Assembly: GCF_018918125.1 (NCBI RefSeq)
Contig: NZ_JAHLQA010000027.1
Span: 62,001-126,000, forward strand
From: Blautia sp. MSJ-19
GTDB lineage: Bacteria; Bacillota; Clostridia; Lachnospirales; Lachnospiraceae
Reading direction: 5' to 3'
Length of the DNA stretch: 64,000 nucleotides
Each line of letters opens with the position of its first letter. The first letter of the stretch is position 1. A model generated the notes under the pieces. The model was not told the origin of the DNA and ran no database searches. It saw only the letters and a list, made by a program, of their open reading frames with translations. The position numbers were made by a program, and so were the translations under genes. This document shows positions 26,605-35,671 of the stretch, one piece after another.

Positions 26605-27999
26605 TTATTTATTTTTCAGATATTCATCGATACCTTTTGCACCAGCCTTACCTGCACCCATAGCAAGGATTACAGTAGCTGCACCTGTAACAGCATCTCC
26701 ACCGGCGTATACGCCGTCTTTGGATGTCTTACCGGTTTCTTCCTCAGCAACGATACATCTTCTCTTGTTGATCTCAAGTCCCTTGGTTGTAGAAGAGATC
26801 AGCGGGTTCGGGGAAGTACCAAGTGACATGATAACTGTATCCACATCCATGTCATACTCAGATCCCGGAATCTCTACAGGACGACGTCTTCCGGAAGCAT
26901 CCGGCTCGCCAAGTTCCATCTTGACAACCTTCATGCCATTTACATGTCCGTTTTCATCAACAAGGATTTCCTTCGGATTGGTAAGAAGGTCAAAGATGAT
27001 TCCCTCTTCTTTTGCGTGATGAACTTCTTCTGCTCGTGCAGGAAGCTCTGCTTCACTTCTTCTGTACACGATATGTACTTCTGCACCAAGTCTGAGAGCT
27101 GTTCTTGCAGCATCCATAGCTACGTTACCGCCGCCAACAACAGCCACTTTCTTGCCTGCAGCGATCGGTGTATCATAAGAATCATCAAAAGCTTTCATCA
27201 GGTTGCTTCTTGTCAGATATTCATTTGCAGAGAATACACCACTTGCGTTCTCTCCCGGGATTCCCATGAACATCGGAAGACCTGCACCGGAACCGATGAA
27301 TACAGCTTCAAATCCTTCGTCTTCAATCAGCTGATCGATGGTTGTGGATTTGCCGATGACAACGTTTGTTTCAAATTTAACGCCAAGTTCTTTGACTTTT
27401 TCGATTTCTTTCTTAACAACTTTCTGTTTTGGAAGACGGAATTCCGGAATACCATAAACAAGAACTCCACCCAGCTCATGAAGAGCTTCGAATACTGTTA
27501 CATCATAACCTGCTTTTGCAAGGTCACCTGCACAGGTAAGTCCGGAAGGACCAGAACCGATAACAGCAACTTTATGTCCGTTCTTAACTTCTGCTCCGGC
27601 TGGTTTGATGTCATGTTCCAGAGCATAGTCAGCAACGAATCTCTCCAGTTTACCGATAGAAACAGCTTCACCCTTCTTACCGCGGATACACTGTCCCTCA
27701 CACTGAGACTCCTGAGGACATACACGTCCGCAGATAGCCGGAAGTGCAGAAGATAATCCGATCACTTTGTATGCTTCTTCCATGTTGCCTTCTTTGATCT
27801 GTTCAATGAATCCAGGAATATTGATGGATACCGGACATCCCTCTACGCATTTTGGTTTCTTGCAGCCCAGACATCTCTGTGCTTCTTCCATTGCTTCTTC
27901 CTGATTATATCCGAGACAAACCTCTTCAAAGTTTGTTGCACGTACCTTCGGATCCTGTTCTCTTACAGGTACTTTTTTTAACATTTTTGCATCTGCCAT
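26605..27999 (-). CDS. nfnB: NfnB-like/glutamate synthase small-subunit-like NADPH flavoenzyme
   Basis: A 464-residue flavoprotein of the GltD/NfnB group. The N-terminal Fe-S domain has CLGCKKPKCVEGCPV (~45-59) and CGRVCPQESQCEGQC (~91-105). An FAD Rossmann motif GSGPSGLTCAGDLAKAGYDV (~148) and an NADPH motif GGGNVAMDAARTALRLGAEV (~290) follow. Its start overlaps the stop of the partner subunit (TAATG). The gene beside it encodes the FNR-like subunit, so an NADH-dependent ferredoxin:NADP oxidoreductase (NfnAB, flavin-based bifurcation) is more likely than glutamate synthase. No large glutamate synthase subunit is nearby. Confidence 0.9.
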   Translation of the reverse strand: MADAKMLKKVPVREQDPKVRATNFEEVCLGYNQEEAMEEAQRCLGCKKPKCVEGCPVSINIPGFIEQIKEGNMEEAYKVIGLSSALPAICGRVCPQESQCEGQCIRGKKGEAVSIGKLERFVADYALEHDIKPAGAEVKNGHKVAVIGSGPSGLTCAGDLAKAGYDVTVFEALHELGGVLVYGIPEFRLPKQKVVKKEIEKVKELGVKFETNVVIGKSTTIDQLIEDEGFEAVFIGSGAGLPMFMGIPGENASGVFSANEYLTRSNLMKAFDDSYDTPIAAGKKVAVVGGGNVAMDAARTALRLGAEVHIVYRRSEAELPARAEEVHHAKEEGIIFDLLTNPKEILVDENGHVNGMKVVKMELGEPDASGRRRPVEIPGSEYDMDVDTVIMSLGTSPNPLISSTTKGLEINKRRCIVAEEETGKTSKDGVYAGGDAVTGAATVILAMGAGKAGAKGIDEYLKNK

Positions 28000-28886
28000 T
28001 ACTTGTCACCTCCGCACTGTCCGCATCCACCGTGGTGGGTATCGCCTTCCTGAAGCTTCAGTAATGCACGACCTTCTTCAGTCTTGTACATCTGGCTTCT
28101 CTTCATAGCCTGATCGAAATCTACGAGATGTCCGTCAAATTCCGGTCCGTCTACACAGGCAAATTTGATCTCATCGCCAACCTGAAGACGACAGGCACCA
28201 CACATACCTGTTCCGTCAACCATGATCGGGTTCATGCTGACAATTGTATGGATACCAAGCTTTTTGGTAAGAAGACAGACAAATTTCATCATGATCATCG
28301 GTCCGATCGCAACGCAGACATCATAGCTCTTTCCTTCATTTGTAACAAGGTCTTCCAGAGTCTTTGTTACCATACCGGAACGTCCATAAGATCCGTCATC
28401 TGTTGTAACATAAAGGTTGGAAACAGCTGCAAGTTCTTTTTCAAGAATAACCATATCCTTTGTTTTGGAACCAAGGATTACGTCTGCAGTAATGCCATGC
28501 TCATGAAGCCATTTTACCTGTGGATAAACAGGTGCAGTACCAACACCTCCGGCGATAAATACCATTTTCTTTTTCTTCAGTTCTTCGATGTCTTCATGAA
28601 CGAATTCAGAAGGACATCCCAGAGGTCCTACAAAATCGCGGAAAGCATCTCCTGCTTTTAATTCGGACATCTTGATCGTAGATGCTCCGACTTCCTGGAA
28701 TACGATTGTTACAGTTCCTTCTTCACGATCATAATCACAGATCGTAAGTGGGATTCTCTCACCCTTCTCATCCATTTTTACGATGATGAATTGTCCTGGC
28801 TGACAATGGCTTGCAACACGCGGTGCGTGTACGACCATAAGATGAATCTTAGCTGCCAGTGTCTCAGCTTTTAAAATCTTATACAT
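27999..28886 (-). CDS. nfnA: NfnA-like FAD/NAD-binding Fe-S subunit
   Basis: A 295-residue member of the sulfide dehydrogenase/dihydroorotate dehydrogenase electron-transfer subunit family. The FAD-binding beta-barrel occupies residues ~5-95 (HCQPGQFIIVKMDEKGERIPLTI), and NAD-binding has VFIAGGVGTAPVYPQVKWL (~111-129). A C-terminal [2Fe-2S] region follows, with GTGMCGACRLQVGDEIKFACVD. The extra C-terminus ends GGCGQCGGDK, an unusual cysteine/glycine tail. It is coupled to nfnB by a one-base overlap, with its own promoter upstream. Confidence 0.9.
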   Translation of the reverse strand: MYKILKAETLAAKIHLMVVHAPRVASHCQPGQFIIVKMDEKGERIPLTICDYDREEGTVTIVFQEVGASTIKMSELKAGDAFRDFVGPLGCPSEFVHEDIEELKKKKMVFIAGGVGTAPVYPQVKWLHEHGITADVILGSKTKDMVILEKELAAVSNLYVTTDDGSYGRSGMVTKTLEDLVTNEGKSYDVCVAIGPMIMMKFVCLLTKKLGIHTIVSMNPIMVDGTGMCGACRLQVGDEIKFACVDGPEFDGHLVDFDQAMKRSQMYKTEEGRALLKLQEGDTHHGGCGQCGGDK

Positions 28887-28925
28887 TGTTTCCCTCCTAG
28901 CATATTTTCATTCAATCCTCTAATA

Positions 28926-28954
28926 ATAATACGCTAAAATCCGCTATATGACAA
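28926..28954 (-). promoter_or_regulatory. Promoter of nfnAB
   Basis: Minus strand TTGTCA (28949-28954), 17-base spacer, TATTAT (28926-28931); AGGAGGGAAACA precedes the ATG. Confidence 0.8.
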
Positions 28955-28999
28955 GGGAAACATTTATAAAGATGCATAAATTTGATTATTTTTTCACAA

Positions 29000-29713
29000 T
29001 TATTTATATTTTATCTTTTTTTCGTCAATCATCTGATGCAGTTTCGACAGTGCTTCCCGGATTCCTCCCACCTCATCGATCAGGCCTTCCCGGACAGCTT
29101 CTTTTCCTTCCAGAAGCGTTCCCACATCTTTGACCAGCTGGCTGGTATCCAGCATCAGTTCCTCCAGACGCTCCTGAGACGCTCCCGAATGTTCCGCAAT
29201 AAAGCCCGTGATACGGTCCTGAATCTTTTCCATATTACGGTAAGTCTGTGCAACTCCGATAAACATACCGCTTGAACGCACCGGATGAATCACCATCGTA
29301 GCGCTTGGCACCACAAAAGAATAATCCGCGGATACTGCCATCGGCACACCGATGGAATGTCCTCCTCCAAGTACCAGCGATACAGTCGGAATACTCAAAG
29401 ACGCAATCATTTCCGCAATCGCGAGACCGGCCTCTACATCTCCACCCACAGTATTCAACAAAATCAGCAGTCCTTCTATCTTTTCATCGTCCTCAATCAT
29501 CGCAAGCTTCGGAAGAACATGTTCATATTTGGTCGTTTTACTCTGAGACGGCGCCGCATCATGTCCCTCCACTTCACCGATGATCGTCAGAAGTTCAATA
29601 TGATGCCTCTTCGGATTCTGGTCAAGTGTCAGCTCTCCCATCTCCCTGATCTGTTCATTCTGTTTTTCTTCCTTATTTAATTCCTGTTGTTTTTTATCTT
29701 CGTTTTCGGACAT
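29000..29713 (-). CDS. ClpP/TepA-like serine protease
   Basis: A 237-residue ClpP-fold protein of the TepA/YmfB group. After a polar, Lys/Glu-rich N-terminus (~1-35) come LLNTVGGDVEAGLAIAEMI (oxyanion region), the nucleophile GGGHSIGVPMAVSAD with Ser ~123, and the base VIHPVRSSG with His ~143. No signal peptide or membrane helix is present, so it is cytoplasmic. In bacilli the homologue lies near spoIIIE, and here ftsK is nearby. Its Shine-Dalgarno lies inside a terminator-like hairpin. Confidence 0.88.
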   Translation of the reverse strand: MSENEDKKQQELNKEEKQNEQIREMGELTLDQNPKRHHIELLTIIGEVEGHDAAPSQSKTTKYEHVLPKLAMIEDDEKIEGLLILLNTVGGDVEAGLAIAEMIASLSIPTVSLVLGGGHSIGVPMAVSADYSFVVPSATMVIHPVRSSGMFIGVAQTYRNMEKIQDRITGFIAEHSGASQERLEELMLDTSQLVKDVGTLLEGKEAVREGLIDEVGGIREALSKLHQMIDEKKIKYK

Positions 29714-29716
29714 AAA

Positions 29717-29753
29717 AATACCTCCATGAAATGTAAAACTTCATGAAGGTATT
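29717..29753 (-). terminator. Hairpin: yebC terminator overlapping tepA-like ribosome binding site
   Basis: Minus strand AATACCTTCATGAA, 9-base loop, TTCATGGAGGTATT (14-bp stem, one mismatch), then TTTATG. The 3' arm holds GGAGG of the next gene and the T-run abuts its ATG. Confidence 0.75.
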
Positions 29754-29780
29754 CTGTGTAAAATCACTGATTGTTATACA

Positions 29781-30524
29781 TCATTCGTTCCAGTTTGTCC
29801 AGACATCTGTGACATCATCATCCTCATCGAGAAGATCCAGTGTTCTCTGCAGGTTCTTGACATCCTTTTCATCTGTAAGATCTACATAAGTCTGCGGAAC
29901 CATGGCAACCTGAGCTTCTACCATCGGGATGCCCGCCTTTTCCAGTGCTTCACGTACAGCACTGAAATCATCCGGAGCGGTAAGCACTTCAAAGCTGTCT
30001 TCTTCTTCGTTGAAATCCTCAGCGCCTGCATCCAGAGCTGTCATCATAAGCTCATCTGCATCCATCTCGCCGCACTCGTCTTCCAGTTCTTCTTTGTCAA
30101 TGATGATCTGACCTTTCTGATCGAACATGAAAGATACACATCCCTGTGTTCCAATGCTTCCGTAGCCTTTTGTGAATGCATTTCTTACATTACTTGCAGT
30201 ACGGTTCTTGTTGTCAGTCAGAGTCTCAACGATGATCGCAACACCATTCGGTCCATATCCTTCGTATGTAGCACGCTCATAACTGTCAGCAGAATCTGCA
30301 CCGGCAGCTTTCTTGATGCCACGCTCGATCGTATCATTCGGCATGTTGTTTGCTTTTGCTTTTGCAATTACATCGCGAAGCTTGCTGTTGTTGTTCGGGT
30401 CCGGGCCGCCTGCTTTGACAGCCATAACGATCTCACGTCCGATAACGGTAAATACTTTACCTTTTTTGGCATCATTTTTTTCCTTTTTGTGCTTTATGTT
30501 TGCGAATTTTGAATGTCCTGACAT
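29781..30524 (-). CDS. yebC: YebC/PmpR family regulator
   Basis: A 247-residue member of the YebC/PmpR family, beginning [22 protein letters not shown], with [26 protein letters not shown] in domain 2 and an acidic C-terminus. Members are described as transcription regulators and, more recently, as factors relieving ribosome stalling on proline runs. The start lies 31 bases inside the 3' end of the CBS-domain gene, so the two form an operon. Confidence 0.97.
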   Translation of the reverse strand: MSGHSKFANIKHKKEKNDAKKGKVFTVIGREIVMAVKAGGPDPNNNSKLRDVIAKAKANNMPNDTIERGIKKAAGADSADSYERATYEGYGPNGVAIIVETLTDNKNRTASNVRNAFTKGYGSIGTQGCVSFMFDQKGQIIIDKEELEDECGEMDADELMMTALDAGAEDFNEEEDSFEVLTAPDDFSAVREALEKAGIPMVEAQVAMVPQTYVDLTDEKDVKNLQRTLDLLDEDDDVTDVWTNWNE

Positions 30525-31441
30525 TTCTCACTCTCTCCTTTTGTTTCTTTGTCATTTATTTTTTCGGCTCTTACTCTTCCTATTGTTCTGTTTCCAAGAG
30601 AAAGAATCTTAAATCTGTAGCCGTTTGCAACGATTTCTCTGTCCAGATCTTCGCTGGTCGGAATATGCCCCAGAAATGCGATCAGATACCCGTTCAGCGT
30701 CTCTACCGGCACATCGCCAAAATCAATGTCCAGTTCCTGTGCAACATCCTCCAGGCTCGCAAGCCCGTCTATGATAATGCTGTTGTCAACCTGCGTGCGG
30801 AATGTATCTCTGCTCTCATCGTATTCATCAAAAATATCTCCGACGATCTCTTCCAGGATGTCTTCCATGGTAACAATCCCGGCAGTCTGCCCATACTCGT
30901 CAACCACCACCGCCATATGTACCTGTCTTGCCTGCATCGTACGGAATAACTGTCCGATATTTCGTGTCTCCGGAACAAACGTTGCCTCCCGGATCAGGCC
31001 TGGAAGTTCTTTTAATGGTTTGAATTTTGCCCACGGATTCTGCGTATAAAATTTCAGTGCATCTTTGTAATGGATCAGCCCACGGATATCATCCATGTCC
31101 TCTCCACAGACCGGATAGCGCGAATTTCCTTCTTCTATCATATGGTCCACAACATATTTGAGCAGATCCTCCAGCGAAAAAGCAGCCACGCTGCTTCTGT
31201 GCGTCATCACCGCTCCGACTTCTTTGTCCTCGAAGTCAAAAATATTCTGGATCATCTCCGCCTCATCTTTCTGAAGCACACCCTTTTCATGCGCCTCATC
31301 AACCATGGAAATGATCTCTTTTTCTGTCACGGCATCCCGCTGCTTTCCTGTAAGAGCATGTAGGATACCGGATAATATTTCTGTGATCCAGTCGGCAATT
31401 CCCGCCAGCCCCCTGCGGGGCAATCGACTGCCATCGTCCAT
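30494..31441 (-). CDS. CBS/CorC-domain hemolysin family protein lacking membrane domain
   Basis: A 315-residue protein with two CBS motifs ([17 protein letters not shown] at ~75-90 and the [29 protein letters not shown] region at ~170-200) and a C-terminal CorC/HlyC domain. The long CNNM/DUF21 transmembrane domain normally ahead of these is missing; only ~25 mildly hydrophobic residues precede. It is probably a cytoplasmic CorC-like protein regulating Mg/Co efflux. A strong promoter lies 37-65 bases upstream, and the gene overlaps yebC. Confidence 0.9.
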   Translation of the reverse strand: MDDGSRLPRRGLAGIADWITEILSGILHALTGKQRDAVTEKEIISMVDEAHEKGVLQKDEAEMIQNIFDFEDKEVGAVMTHRSSVAAFSLEDLLKYVVDHMIEEGNSRYPVCGEDMDDIRGLIHYKDALKFYTQNPWAKFKPLKELPGLIREATFVPETRNIGQLFRTMQARQVHMAVVVDEYGQTAGIVTMEDILEEIVGDIFDEYDESRDTFRTQVDNSIIIDGLASLEDVAQELDIDFGDVPVETLNGYLIAFLGHIPTSEDLDREIVANGYRFKILSLGNRTIGRVRAEKINDKETKGESEKCQDIQNSQT

Positions 31442-31477
31442 TCTTTCCTGTCCTTCCGTAATCTGTTATACTGCTAA

Positions 31478-31506
31478 AATATAGCACTTTGCCTTCTGTT
31501 CGTCAA
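31478..31506 (-). promoter_or_regulatory. Promoter of CBS/CorC-yebC operon
   Basis: Minus strand TTGACG (31501-31506), 17-base spacer, TATATT (31478-31483). It lies directly after the mazF stop. Confidence 0.8.
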
Positions 31507-31516
31507 GGATAACCGC

Positions 31517-31864
31517 CTAAAAAGTAAGCTCAAGGCTGATTTCAAGGGCATGATTGACCCGATCCAGCATTGCCTGGTCCAGATGACACACCTTATCTTT
31601 CAACCTTTTTTTATCGATCGTACGCAACTGCTCGAGCAAGATCACCGAGTCCTTTTCTATTCCATACGAAGAGGCATCGATTTCTATATGTGTCGGCAGT
31701 TTCGCTTTATTCATCTTAGACGTAATCGCAGCACAGATGACCGTTGGACTGTGTCGGTTCCCGACATCATTCTGAATGATCAGAACGGGACGGACACCTC
31801 CCTGCTCGCTTCCCACGACCGGTCTTAAATCTGCATAAAAAATATCCCCTCTTTTAATTACCAC
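31517..31864 (-). CDS. mazF: MazF/PemK-type endoribonuclease toxin (EndoA)
   Basis: A 115-residue single-domain MazF/NdoA toxin cleaving mRNA at short motifs. It begins [23 protein letters not shown] (loop binding RNA) and continues [25 protein letters not shown] and [15 protein letters not shown], with catalytic Arg and Thr positions retained. The start is a GTG at 31864 after GGAG. The location just downstream of alr matches B. subtilis alr-ndoAI-ndoA, but no antitoxin-sized frame lies between alr and this gene (172 bases). The antitoxin may be encoded elsewhere. Confidence 0.94.
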   Translation of the reverse strand: MVIKRGDIFYADLRPVVGSEQGGVRPVLIIQNDVGNRHSPTVICAAITSKMNKAKLPTHIEIDASSYGIEKDSVILLEQLRTIDKKRLKDKVCHLDQAMLDRVNHALEISLELTF

Positions 31865-32036
31865 ACAATCACACTCCGATACTTTTGCAGTTATACATTC
31901 ATGATCTGAAATAGCTGCATACTTTTTTCTCTGGAATCAGTATTTCCACTTTTTCTTCTGTGTATACATGCGTGGTATTTCTGCTGCTGTCTTTTTTTAG
32001 ACAGCCCTTTCTTCCGGTCCCGCCGGTCAGTTCTGT

Positions 32037-33203
32037 TTATTCAAAGAAGGTCAGATCTCCCCATTCTCTGCCGTCTTTTATATAGACTCTCGGTACACGT
32101 TTACTGATATCACAGGCAAACTCATAAGAGAAACGCCCTGACAGATCGCCAAACGTCTCCATACTGATGCATTCTTCCCCGTCATTTCCAATCAGTGTAA
32201 CCTCATCCCCGTGTTTCACATCCGGAATGTGAGTCACATCTACCATAAACTGATCCATACAGACTCTTCCGAGAATCGGTGCCTTCTGTCCATGGATCAG
32301 CACCCAGCCCTTATTGGAAAGGCTTCTCGGATATCCATCTGCATAGCCGACCGGGATCGTTGCAACACGGAGATCTTTTTCTGAAGCAAATGTTCCGCCA
32401 TAGCTGACCGGTGTTCCCGCCGGCAGGTCTTTCACGTAAGAAATATGACTCTTAAGCTCCATAGCCGGAATCAGTTTCACAATGTCTCTCTCCACCTCAT
32501 CAGACGGATAAAGACCATAGATCGTAATTCCTGCACGCACTGCATTCAGATTTGCTTCCGGCATACGAATGATTCCCGCACTGTTCGAGCAGTGTTTCAT
32601 CGGAATCTGCACACCTGCTTTTTCCAGCAGTTTCACAAACTCCTGATAACGATCAAGCTGTTCTACAGCCGGCGCCTTGTCAGTCTCGTCTGCTCTTGCA
32701 AAATGCGTAAACAATCCCTCGATCTCCACATTTGGAAGTGCCGCGATCTTTTTGATCACTTCAACGCTCTCCGGTTTATCTGCAAATCCAATACGGCTCA
32801 TTCCCGTATCCAGACCAATATGGATATGTACCTGTCTGCCCTGACGGACTGCCTCCTGTGACAGTGCAGCTGCCATTTCATATTCACAGACCGCCATGCG
32901 TACTTCTCTTTTGATCAGATCTCTGAAATACTCCTCAAACACCAGGCCCAGAATCAGTACCGGTTTCTGAATGCCGGCATCTTTGAGCTGAATTGCTTCC
33001 TCTGCAGTTGCAGTTGCAAATCCCCAGATATACTTGTAACCTTCTACCAGCCGTGCAATTGCTTCTGCACCATGTCCATAGCCGTCCGCTTTGATAACTG
33101 CCACGATCTGCGTCCCATCCGCAATGTTTTTTTTCATTTCTTCAAAATTGTGTGCTATGGCATCCAGTGAAACTACTGCTTTTACTCGTTCAAATTTTTT
33201 CAT
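32037..33203 (-). CDS. alr: Alanine racemase
   Basis: A PLP-dependent enzyme making D-alanine for peptidoglycan. 388 residues; the PLP lysine motif AVIKADGYGHGAEAIAR is at residues 34-50. The second catalytic base Tyr lies in GTPVSYGGTF (~residue 265), with PVGYADGYPR and GRVCMDQFMVDVT following. It lies 15 bases after the NAD(P)HX repair gene, forming a nnrDE-alr-mazF row. Confidence 0.97.
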   Translation of the reverse strand: MKKFERVKAVVSLDAIAHNFEEMKKNIADGTQIVAVIKADGYGHGAEAIARLVEGYKYIWGFATATAEEAIQLKDAGIQKPVLILGLVFEEYFRDLIKREVRMAVCEYEMAAALSQEAVRQGRQVHIHIGLDTGMSRIGFADKPESVEVIKKIAALPNVEIEGLFTHFARADETDKAPAVEQLDRYQEFVKLLEKAGVQIPMKHCSNSAGIIRMPEANLNAVRAGITIYGLYPSDEVERDIVKLIPAMELKSHISYVKDLPAGTPVSYGGTFASEKDLRVATIPVGYADGYPRSLSNKGWVLIHGQKAPILGRVCMDQFMVDVTHIPDVKHGDEVTLIGNDGEECISMETFGDLSGRFSYEFACDISKRVPRVYIKDGREWGDLTFFE

Positions 33204-33218
33204 AATACGCTCCTCTTC

Positions 33219-34748
33219 CTATCTGCCATCTGCAGATATTTCCGTATTCTGTTTATTTTTTAAAACTTCTGCTGCTCCTCGTATGATATCGCCGGCTTTC
33301 ATTCCCGCCATTCCGGTTTTTCCTGCTGCCAGATCTCCTGCCACTCCATGTAGAAGAACGCCCAGAGCTGCTTTTTCTCCATGTGAGATTTCTCCCGTGC
33401 TATGTAGAAACATAGCTTCCACTCCCGCCAGAATCCCGGATAATACATCGCCGCTTCCGGCAGTCGCCATTCCCGGATTTCCTGCCGGGCTGATCCAGAC
33501 TGTACCTCCCGGTGCACTGATCACTGTACAGGCATCCTTCAATACACATATTGTTCCCAGTTCAGACGCAAGCTCCCTGGCCGCGCCAATCCGGTCACTC
33601 TGTATCTCAGAAACTGTCTTTCCTGTCAGTCTGCTCATCTCACCGATATGCGGTGTCAAAATCACATGCGTTCCCAGATATTTTTTCCATTTAGGATGCT
33701 GTGCAAGCAGATTCAGTCCATCCGCATCCAATACTACCGGTTTTCCGGAATGATGTGCCGCCTCTAAAAACCAGTGTACTTTTGCCGCAGCCTCCTCCGT
33801 TGTTCCGATGCCCGGACCGATAACCAGTATATCTCCCCAGTCAAATGCCTTCTGAAAATCGCTGTCGCACGTCAGCATCGCTTCCGGAAGCATCGTCTGC
33901 AACGGAATCCGATTTGCCTCCGCTGTCACGATCCGCACCATTCCCGCCCCGGATGCAAACGCTCCGGATGCACTCAGAAATGCCGCTCCGCACATCCCGG
34001 GACTGCCTGCCACCACCAGCACTTTTCCGAATGTCCCTTTATTTCCATCCGGTTCCTTTGCAGGAAACTGCCGGATATCACTTTCTTCCAACAGCCACTG
34101 CCGAACCTGCTCGTCCTGCATTCCGTAAATACCAACATCTGCGACAACAACCTGGCCTGCCAGTTTCTTTCCCGGATACATCCAGAGTCCTGCTTTTGGA
34201 AAAGCAAACGTCACTGTCAGATCTGCCCGGAATGCCGTGCCCAGTTCCGCACCCGTATTTCCATCTACTCCGGAAGGAATATCCACAGCCACTTTCCATG
34301 CTCTTTTTTGATTCAGGACATCGATCACTTCTCTGTAGATGCCTTGTACCGGTCTCGTCAGACCAACGCCGAAAATGGCATCTACTATAGTAGTATATTC
34401 CTCTGCTTCCAGGTTATTCACAACAGGTACCTGATAATTAGCCGCAATCATAAGCTGGCGTTTCAGTTCCTCTGTCCTGTGATCCGGATTGCCGAGGAGA
34501 TAAATTGCCGTATCATATCCATGCAAGTGCAAGATACGGGCAATCGCCACGCCATCACCGCCATTATTGCCACTGCCACAGACACAGAGGATTTTTTCTA
34601 CCTGTTTTGAAGAACAAAATCGAGTTTCCATCTGTTCCACGACCTTCAGTGCAGCCCTCTCCATCAATACGCATGAAGGAACCCCCATCTGTTCGATCGT
34701 ATTTCCATCCAGTGCCTTCATCTCTCTGCACATCACCATCTGCTTCAT
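33219..34748 (-). CDS. nnr: Bifunctional NAD(P)HX epimerase/dehydratase
   Basis: A metabolite-repair enzyme for hydrated NADH/NADPH. The N-terminal YjeF_N epimerase (~1-215) has CGSGNNGGDGVAIAR and VDIPSGVDGNTG. The C-terminal ADP-dependent dehydratase (~225-500) has GKVLVVAGSPGMCGAA, VLDADGLNLLA, LTPHIGEMSRL and the GNPGMATAGSGDVLSG signature. 509 residues is the full bifunctional length. A GAGGTG-type site precedes the ATG. Confidence 0.96.
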   Translation of the reverse strand: MKQMVMCREMKALDGNTIEQMGVPSCVLMERAALKVVEQMETRFCSSKQVEKILCVCGSGNNGGDGVAIARILHLHGYDTAIYLLGNPDHRTEELKRQLMIAANYQVPVVNNLEAEEYTTIVDAIFGVGLTRPVQGIYREVIDVLNQKRAWKVAVDIPSGVDGNTGAELGTAFRADLTVTFAFPKAGLWMYPGKKLAGQVVVADVGIYGMQDEQVRQWLLEESDIRQFPAKEPDGNKGTFGKVLVVAGSPGMCGAAFLSASGAFASGAGMVRIVTAEANRIPLQTMLPEAMLTCDSDFQKAFDWGDILVIGPGIGTTEEAAAKVHWFLEAAHHSGKPVVLDADGLNLLAQHPKWKKYLGTHVILTPHIGEMSRLTGKTVSEIQSDRIGAARELASELGTICVLKDACTVISAPGGTVWISPAGNPGMATAGSGDVLSGILAGVEAMFLHSTGEISHGEKAALGVLLHGVAGDLAAGKTGMAGMKAGDIIRGAAEVLKNKQNTEISADGR

Positions 34749-34780
34749 TCTCTTCGCACCTCACCCGTTCCATGCACAAA

Positions 34781-34836
34781 AGGCCATTACGCAGCCTCCC
34801 TTTATAAGGAGACGGTAACAGCCTGTCCTGCGTAAT
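34781..34836 (-). terminator. Probable terminator after rex
   Basis: Minus strand ATTACGCAG (34828-34836) pairs with CTGCGTAAT (34786-34794), enclosing an inner CTCC..GGGAG hairpin, then GGCCTTTTG. It could instead be a leader structure for the next gene. Confidence 0.6.
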
Positions 34837-34860
34837 TATTCACTTTATAATAAGTGCTGC

Positions 34861-35514
34861 TTATTTCTCATCGTTCAGATGTTCCTGACGATACTGACTC
34901 AGATTGTAGGATAATGTCATAAGACTCTCCGAAAGATGTACGTTCTCTACGATCACATCATCCGGTGTATCCAGATCAATATGTGCAAAATTCCAGATTG
35001 CCTTGATTCCATTTTCAATCAGAATCTCTGCCATATCCCGTGCCTTGTTCTTAGGCAATGTCAGAATTGCAATCTCGATGTTATTTTCTTTCATAAAAAA
35101 TGGAAGATCACTGATCATCTGAATCTCAATTCCTCTGACAGCAATACCCTCAAGCACTGGATTGACATCAAAAATACCAGCAAGCTTGAAGCCTCTTTTT
35201 TCGAATTCTACATAGTTGGCAAGTGCCTGTCCCAGATTACCGGCACCGACAATGATCATCGGATGTACTGTATCCAGCCCAAGGATCTTACCAATCTCTG
35301 TATAAAGATATTTTACATTATATCCGTATCCCTGCTGCCCGAATCCGCCGAAATTATTCAGGTCCTGACGGATCTGTGACGCCGTGACACGCATTTTCTT
35401 ACTAAGATCGTTGGAAGAAATTCTTTCTACATTGTCTTCCAGAAGCTCGCCAAGGTATCTATAGTAACGCGGCAGTCTCTTAATTACAGCTTTTGAAATC
35501 TGTTTTGTTTCCAC
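34861..35514 (-). CDS. rex: Redox-sensing transcriptional repressor Rex
   Basis: Senses the NADH/NAD ratio and represses fermentation and respiration genes. 217 residues; an N-terminal winged helix (RLPRYYRYLGELLEDNVERISSNDLSKKM) with the conserved VTASQIRQDLNNFGGFGQQGYGYNV block. The Rossmann domain has IVGAGNLGQALANY (~90). The C-terminal swapped helix ends the protein. The start is a GTG at 35514 after GGGAGGG, and the promoter is consensus-like. Confidence 0.97.
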   Translation of the reverse strand: METKQISKAVIKRLPRYYRYLGELLEDNVERISSNDLSKKMRVTASQIRQDLNNFGGFGQQGYGYNVKYLYTEIGKILGLDTVHPMIIVGAGNLGQALANYVEFEKRGFKLAGIFDVNPVLEGIAVRGIEIQMISDLPFFMKENNIEIAILTLPKNKARDMAEILIENGIKAIWNFAHIDLDTPDDVIVENVHLSESLMTLSYNLSQYRQEHLNDEK

Positions 35515-35543
35515 CGTTGTCCCTCCCTTATACTTTCCTGTTA

Positions 35544-35572
35544 ATTATAACGAAATGTTATTTTCTTGTCAA
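35544..35572 (-). promoter_or_regulatory. Promoter of rex
   Basis: Minus strand TTGACA (35567-35572), 17-base spacer, TATAAT (35544-35549): perfect consensus. Confidence 0.93.
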
Positions 35573-35578
35573 TCAATG

Positions 35579-35595
35579 TTGTGAAATATATACAA
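35579..35595. promoter_or_regulatory. Possible Rex operator between divergent promoters
   Basis: TTGTGAAATATATACAA resembles a Rex site (TTGTgAA..ttcACAA) but has 9 rather than 10 bases between TTGT and ACAA and an imperfect right half. It lies between the -35 boxes of rex and the ABC-F gene, where autoregulation would be expected. Confidence 0.35.
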
Positions 35596-35611
35596 TTTTC
35601 AATGTTTTTCC

Positions 35612-35640
35612 TTTACAAAGGGGCTTTTTACTTTTATAAT
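35612..35640 (+). promoter_or_regulatory. Promoter of ABC-F gene
   Basis: TTTACA (35612-35617), 17-base spacer, TATAAT (35635-35640); GGAGG precedes the ATG at 35672. Confidence 0.9.
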
Positions 35641-35671
35641 CATACCGTATATTTACTTTGGAGGAATAGAT

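Noticed and set aside
26944-27756. 270-codon plus-strand frame, Cys/Phe-rich
   Set aside because: Antisense shadow of nfnB; the composition mirrors codon bias on the opposite strand.
26605-27999. Calling this gene glutamate synthase small subunit
   Set aside because: No large subunit is nearby and the adjacent gene is an FNR-type Fe-S subunit, which fits NfnAB better.
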